Positions 60,527 to 64,000 of a DNA stretch of 64,000 bases are shown here, one piece after another (position 1 is the stretch's first letter; each line of letters opens with the position of its first letter). Position numbers and translations under genes: made by a program. Source of the DNA: an uncultured Bacteroidota bacterium (GTDB lineage: Bacteria > Bacteroidota > Bacteroidia > B-17B0 > Aurantibacillaceae); contig CALMVZ010000010.1 of the NCBI GenBank assembly GCA_937873155.1, positions 434,001-498,000 on the forward strand, in the 5' to 3' direction. The notes under the pieces are model-generated. The model had not been told where the DNA came from. It was given only the letters and a program-made list of their open reading frames with translations, and ran no database searches.

Positions 60527-63500
60527 GACCCGCTGAATAATTCGAAAGCGAAGAAGCAAATATCGTCTACCTGGGGAGCTATATCTTTCCATAGTAAAAA
60601 CTCAGTAATAACATACTCGCACTCTTCATCAAAAGGCATATCAGGATGTTTTTCAAGTGCGTCAATGATCCTTTTCGAAGAGAATTTTTTCATGGCAGGT
60701 CCGCCGAACTGATCCTGTATCCCATCAGAATGTAAATACACTCTTAATCCTTTGTTGAATGGTATCTTGATCACTTCGAGAGACGAAAGGTCCTCGTCAT
60801 ATCCTACGGATTGTACGTTTCCTCTTTGTAATACCAATTCATTTTCTATCTTGTATAGTATAGGTCGTCCAGCTCCGCAATATTCAACTGTTTTCGAAGG
60901 ATAATCGATAACGCAGATGGAAATTACTAATCCTTCAAAATTCTTATGATCCTCAGGCGCATGTGTATCGAAGAAACTTCTAAGTTCTAAATTCAAATTC
61001 TCAATGATAGCATCCGGTTCGTAGATTTCTTTATCTATAATGATCTTATTTAAGAATGCTTTTGAAATAACAGTTAAAAAGGCGCCGGGAACACCATGCC
61101 CGGTACAATCGATCAGGAACACAATGGTCTTATCTTTACTTACATTATAGAAGCCGTAGTAATCACCGCTCACCACATCTTTCGGTTGGAAGTATAAAAA
61201 TGTTTTCAGGTTTTTCTGAGCGTGATTCAGGTCGGGAAGGATGTAGGATTGGATCTTCTTAGCATAATTGATACTGTCCTTCAGATCTTTCAGAACCACA
61301 TTCAGGTTTTCGTTGATCTTCGCAATAAGTTCTTTTTCATTGCTGATCTCAACAGTTTTTTGCGCAATGATATCCTGTAATATTTTTTGTTTACGGACGA
61401 GGCTCCTGGTTCTTGAGCGGATCAGGAAAACAAACAGCACGATCAAAGCGATGAAAACAATAATATAGAACAGCGCTTCCTTCCAGAATGGTTTTTTGAT
61501 AGTGAGTTTAAATTTTACAGGGACAGAAGACCATAATCCGTCGTTATTAGCCGCGTACAACAAGAATGTATATTCGCCATCCTTTAATTTAGGAAAACTT
61601 AGTTTACTGGTTTCACTTCCAACAATTTCCCAGCTGTCGGTCAATCCTTCAAGTTTGAATTTGTATTTTAATTTAAGAGGATCCTGCAAACAAATGCCAA
61701 TGAAATCGATGGTAAGATTATAAGAGTTATAGGTCAGAACGGTGTCTTTGTATAATGGAATTACAGAATCATTAAGAGTCACCTTCAAAAGGTTTACAGT
61801 TGGCTCAACTTCATTGAAACGCTGCTTGCTTGTATTAATACGCGCGATCCCGTCAGCTGTACCGAAAATGATCTCATTATTGATTTTATCATAATAAACC
61901 GAATTTTCTTTAAAAGCAGTTTGAAATAATTCTGAGTTACCATCCACCCTGTTAAAATTCTTTTTGTTCGCGTTCTTATACGAGATGCCGTTGGAATGGC
62001 TGATCCAAACGCCATTCTTATAATCGGCAGCTATCCCATAGCAGAAATTTGATCTGAGTCCATTTGAAACTGTAAAATTCTCAAAGTATTTTCCATTGTA
62101 TTTAAAAACCCCGTCTCCTATTGTTGAGATCCAGATGTTACCATTCTTGTCTTCGCAAACCCCGTTTGTATGAAAGTTCTTAAGACCAGTTACATCGTTG
62201 AATTTTTTCACGTCCTTTAAGTCAGTTAAATAATAGATCAAAGTACCGGGAGAACAAACCCACAAATGTTTTTTCGAATCAGAAAACACAAATTTCACGT
62301 TATTATGTAGCAAACCCGATTCAGTATTTAATAAGTTGTAGGAATATTTCTCGGGATCTACCACATATAATCCGGAAGTTGTACATATCAGCAAATGCTC
62401 ATCATCAAAAGCTAAAGAATTGACATTGAGTTTTTGGTTTACAGTTTTCAGATCGATCTTTGTTATTTTTTTGAATAGTGTATCACTGTAAAATAATTCG
62501 CCATCTGTATTTGAGAAAATGAATTTAGACCTGAAAAAGATAAGTGTATTAATGTTTTTGTTATTCACGTAAGGATGTTTTACAAAATCAATATGTCCTT
62601 GATTATAATAACCGATACCTTTATCAGAAGCCAAAATTATTTTGTCATTCAACTCAACAGGAGCATTGATCGCTAATTTTTGTCCCAGGTCGCTTACATA
62701 ACTATAACTGTATAGTTCATTACATAATTGCTGCAAGCCGTTTCCATAAGTTCCGATCCATAAATTATCTTCCCTGTCAAGATAAATACTTTGAATGGCG
62801 TTCGAGTTTAAACCGTTAGCAGTGGTGTAATTGGAAATAAGACGGGTCTTAGTATTTATTTTAAAAACGCCATTATCAGTTGTCGATAAATAAATATCTG
62901 AGAATCGGTCGATGACTATTTTAGTGAATTCCGAACCGTCATTCTTTTTGATCCGGAAAGTATCAATTGGAGTGAAGTTATCATCGGCGCCAAAGATCAA
63001 CAGGCCATAAATATTATCAGCAACGCAAAGATTACCCGAAGAGAGATTCAGTCTCATTCGGTTACCGTCCTGAACATTCAGTCGTTTGCTGAGTTTATAA
63101 TTTTTCGCAAGAAGGGCTTTTATCTTAATACTATAAATGCCATCAGGTTTCATTAATAAAAGTTCGTCTTTTCTCTGCGTAACACTTAAGATCTCATTAA
63201 ACGCTTCGTCTTCCAGGTTCACATAATCTTTAGTTTCCTCATTATACAGAATGATCCCGGTATTATTTTTCAGGAAAAGATAATTGTTAGTAGAGATCTC
63301 CATGATCTGAATGATCCTTGATCGGATCTCTTCTTTGAATTTCACAGCCTCTTTCTTTCCATTGGGATGAACAATACTAATGCCTCCTTCTAAATGACCC
63401 AGCCAGATCTTATCTTCATGATCGGGATAAATGTATGTAACAAAATCGTTCGCGAGACCGTTCGATGAAGTGAAGACCTCAAATTTAGTCCCACCGTAAA

Positions 63501-63672
63501 TAGTTAAGCCGCTGCCCGTACCAATGTATAAAAAGCCACGCTTATCCTGTTTGATGTCATTAATAAAAGATTGCGACAATCCATCATCTTCAGTAAACGT
63601 TTTAAATGAATAGATCTGCGAGGAAACTGATAAAGAAATGAAGCAGAACAGGTATAATAATTTGTTTTTCAT
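60523..63672 (-). CDS. Reg_prop/Y_Y_Y sensor with SpoIIE (PP2C) phosphatase
   Basis: 1049 residues. A signal peptide (to about 19) precedes two-component-regulator propeller repeats (about 25-620; DDGLSQSFINDIKQDKRGFLYIGTGSGL, DREDNLWIGTYGNGLQQL, DKNGNIWISTIGDGVFKYNG) and a Y_Y_Y domain (about 665-745; LTYNSYNLTIDFIGICLQDPLKLKYKFKLEGL). After one transmembrane helix (about 757-778; EALFYIIVFIALIVLFVFLI) and a coiled coil come the SpoIIE/PP2C phosphatase (about 835-1045), with VSGDYYGFY, DCTGHGVPGAFL and HSDGIQDQFGG. The architecture is a periplasmic sensor coupled to a cytoplasmic phosphatase in place of a histidine kinase. Its ligand is unknown. Confidence 0.9.
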   Translation of the reverse strand: MKNKLLYLFCFISLSVSSQIYSFKTFTEDDGLSQSFINDIKQDKRGFLYIGTGSGLTIYGGTKFEVFTSSNGLANDFVTYIYPDHEDKIWLGHLEGGISIVHPNGKKEAVKFKEEIRSRIIQIMEISTNNYLFLKNNTGIILYNEETKDYVNLEDEAFNEILSVTQRKDELLLMKPDGIYSIKIKALLAKNYKLSKRLNVQDGNRMRLNLSSGNLCVADNIYGLLIFGADDNFTPIDTFRIKKNDGSEFTKIVIDRFSDIYLSTTDNGVFKINTKTRLISNYTTANGLNSNAIQSIYLDREDNLWIGTYGNGLQQLCNELYSYSYVSDLGQKLAINAPVELNDKIILASDKGIGYYNQGHIDFVKHPYVNNKNINTLIFFRSKFIFSNTDGELFYSDTLFKKITKIDLKTVNQKLNVNSLAFDDEHLLICTTSGLYVVDPEKYSYNLLNTESGLLHNNVKFVFSDSKKHLWVCSPGTLIYYLTDLKDVKKFNDVTGLKNFHTNGVCEDKNGNIWISTIGDGVFKYNGKYFENFTVSNGLRSNFCYGIAADYKNGVWISHSNGISYKNANKKNFNRVDGNSELFQTAFKENSVYYDKINNEIIFGTADGIARINTSKQRFNEVEPTVNLLKVTLNDSVIPLYKDTVLTYNSYNLTIDFIGICLQDPLKLKYKFKLEGLTDSWEIVGSETSKLSFPKLKDGEYTFLLYAANNDGLWSSVPVKFKLTIKKPFWKEALFYIIVFIALIVLFVFLIRSRTRSLVRKQKILQDIIAQKTVEISNEKELIAKINENLNVVLKDLKDSINYAKKIQSYILPDLNHAQKNLKTFLYFQPKDVVSGDYYGFYNVSKDKTIVFLIDCTGHGVPGAFLTVISKAFLNKIIIDKEIYEPDAIIENLNLELRSFFDTHAPEDHKNFEGLVISICVIDYPSKTVEYCGAGRPILYKIENELVLQRGNVQSVGYDEDLSSLEVIKIPFNKGLRVYLHSDGIQDQFGGPAMKKFSSKRIIDALEKHPDMPFDEECEYVITEFLLWKDIAPQVDDICFFAFELFSGS

Positions 63673-63678
63673 CCCGCC

Positions 63679-64000
63679 TTACTTGGTAACTTTAATTTTA
63701 TAGTTATACTTAGGCACCCCCCCGATAGGAACCGTGTAGAAGGGCATCGTCTCTCCGTATTGATTGACAATGAAAACTGTGATATTATTATTCTTTACCG
63801 GTTTTTTCTTTATGAATTGAACATCCAGTGATGTGTTTAATTCTTCAGGCATGATTTTATGTTCAGACACTTCCCAGTTCGGTGCTTTACTGATCGAACT
63901 TTCTTCTCCTTTTTTTGAAACTGAAATTATACGTATCAAACCTTCTGCATCATAATCATATACATTAACTTTTATAGAAGTGATCCCTTTGGCAACAAAA
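63679..64000 (-). CDS. Partial gene upstream of the Reg_prop-SpoIIE gene
   Basis: The frame is open to the right edge: residues FVAKGITSIKVNVYDYDAEG precede the TTG at 63939, so the gene begins beyond the window. At least 106 residues are visible, ending VPIGGVPKYNYKIKVTK. It reads as a small beta-rich domain (SIKVNVYDYDAEGLIRIISVSKKG, NNITVFIVNQYGETMPFYTVPIGG in outline), and I do not recognise a family. It ends six bases before the start of the next gene, so the two are probably co-transcribed. Confidence 0.6.
   Translation of the reverse strand, partial: FVAKGITSIKVNVYDYDAEGLIRIISVSKKGEESSISKAPNWEVSEHKIMPEELNTSLDVQFIKKKPVKNNNITVFIVNQYGETMPFYTVPIGGVPKYNYKIKVTK

Overview
The window is a chromosomal segment of a Bacteroidota bacterium, probably a free-living or environmental member of class Bacteroidia. 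I cannot place it lower from sequence alone. Four things point there: secreted proteins ending in type IX secretion (T9SS) sorting domains of both type A and type B; promoters of the Bacteroidota form (TTTG, 19-20 bp, TAnnTTTG); SusC-like/OMP_b-brl receptors; and families such as DUF2147, MEDS and SpoIIE phosphatases with Reg_prop propellers. I see no rRNA, tRNA, CRISPR array, phage or canonical IS element.

Layout. 1-3336: an Fe-S electron-transfer operon (HdrC-like protein cut by the left edge, a small HAD phosphatase, an HdrB-like CCG protein) followed by a TPR lipoprotein. 3337-5903 (minus): a T9SS beta-helix protein and an M20/M42-type peptidase. 6133-18232: three tandem paralogous secreted proteins (1353, 1813 and 756 aa) that share an N-terminal domain and carry arrays of Ig-like/SprB modules; two end in type B sorting domains and one in type A. 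18387-25604: a T9SS protein, ribD, a GT-C/TPR membrane protein, ffh, folD and a small membrane protein. 25649-27506 (minus): an ECF sigma factor with a membrane partner carrying a TonB-like C-terminus. 27570-34911: a YfiR-like/TPR/HAMP-SpoIIE signalling operon, a 2-oxoacid dehydrogenase E2, and a TPR-PD40-OmpA-like protein.

34912-41830 is the unusual part. It is full of short palindromic elements and holds a small GIY-YIG nuclease gene flanked on both sides by them, a 60-bp tandem array made of them, a methyltransferase, a priA gene interrupted in frame by two different palindrome families, a vestigial second copy of the priA 3' end, an AT-rich TPR membrane gene, and a separate 42-bp tandem repeat. 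41830-44484 holds a GAF/HisKA-like protein without an ATPase domain, facing two stand-alone MEDS proteins, and a short bactofilin-like gene. 44729-51747 holds a second sigma factor with a membrane partner, a TonB-type outer-membrane protein, and SRPBCC and VOC genes with a 97-bp duplication. 51808-57847 (minus) is a probable operon of a VPS10/BNR-repeat protein, two DUF2147 proteins and a GT-C membrane protein. 57943-60526 is a manganese/iron module (MntR-type regulator and an Nramp-UspA fusion) with a clear promoter and dyad operator. The window closes with a Reg_prop-SpoIIE regulator and a partial gene.

The strongest candidate for something undescribed is the GIY-YIG nuclease gene embedded in a family of palindromes whose stems covary between copies. 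The arrangement recalls RAYT transposases with their REP elements, but with a different nuclease fold. That mechanism is a hypothesis, not something the sequence proves.
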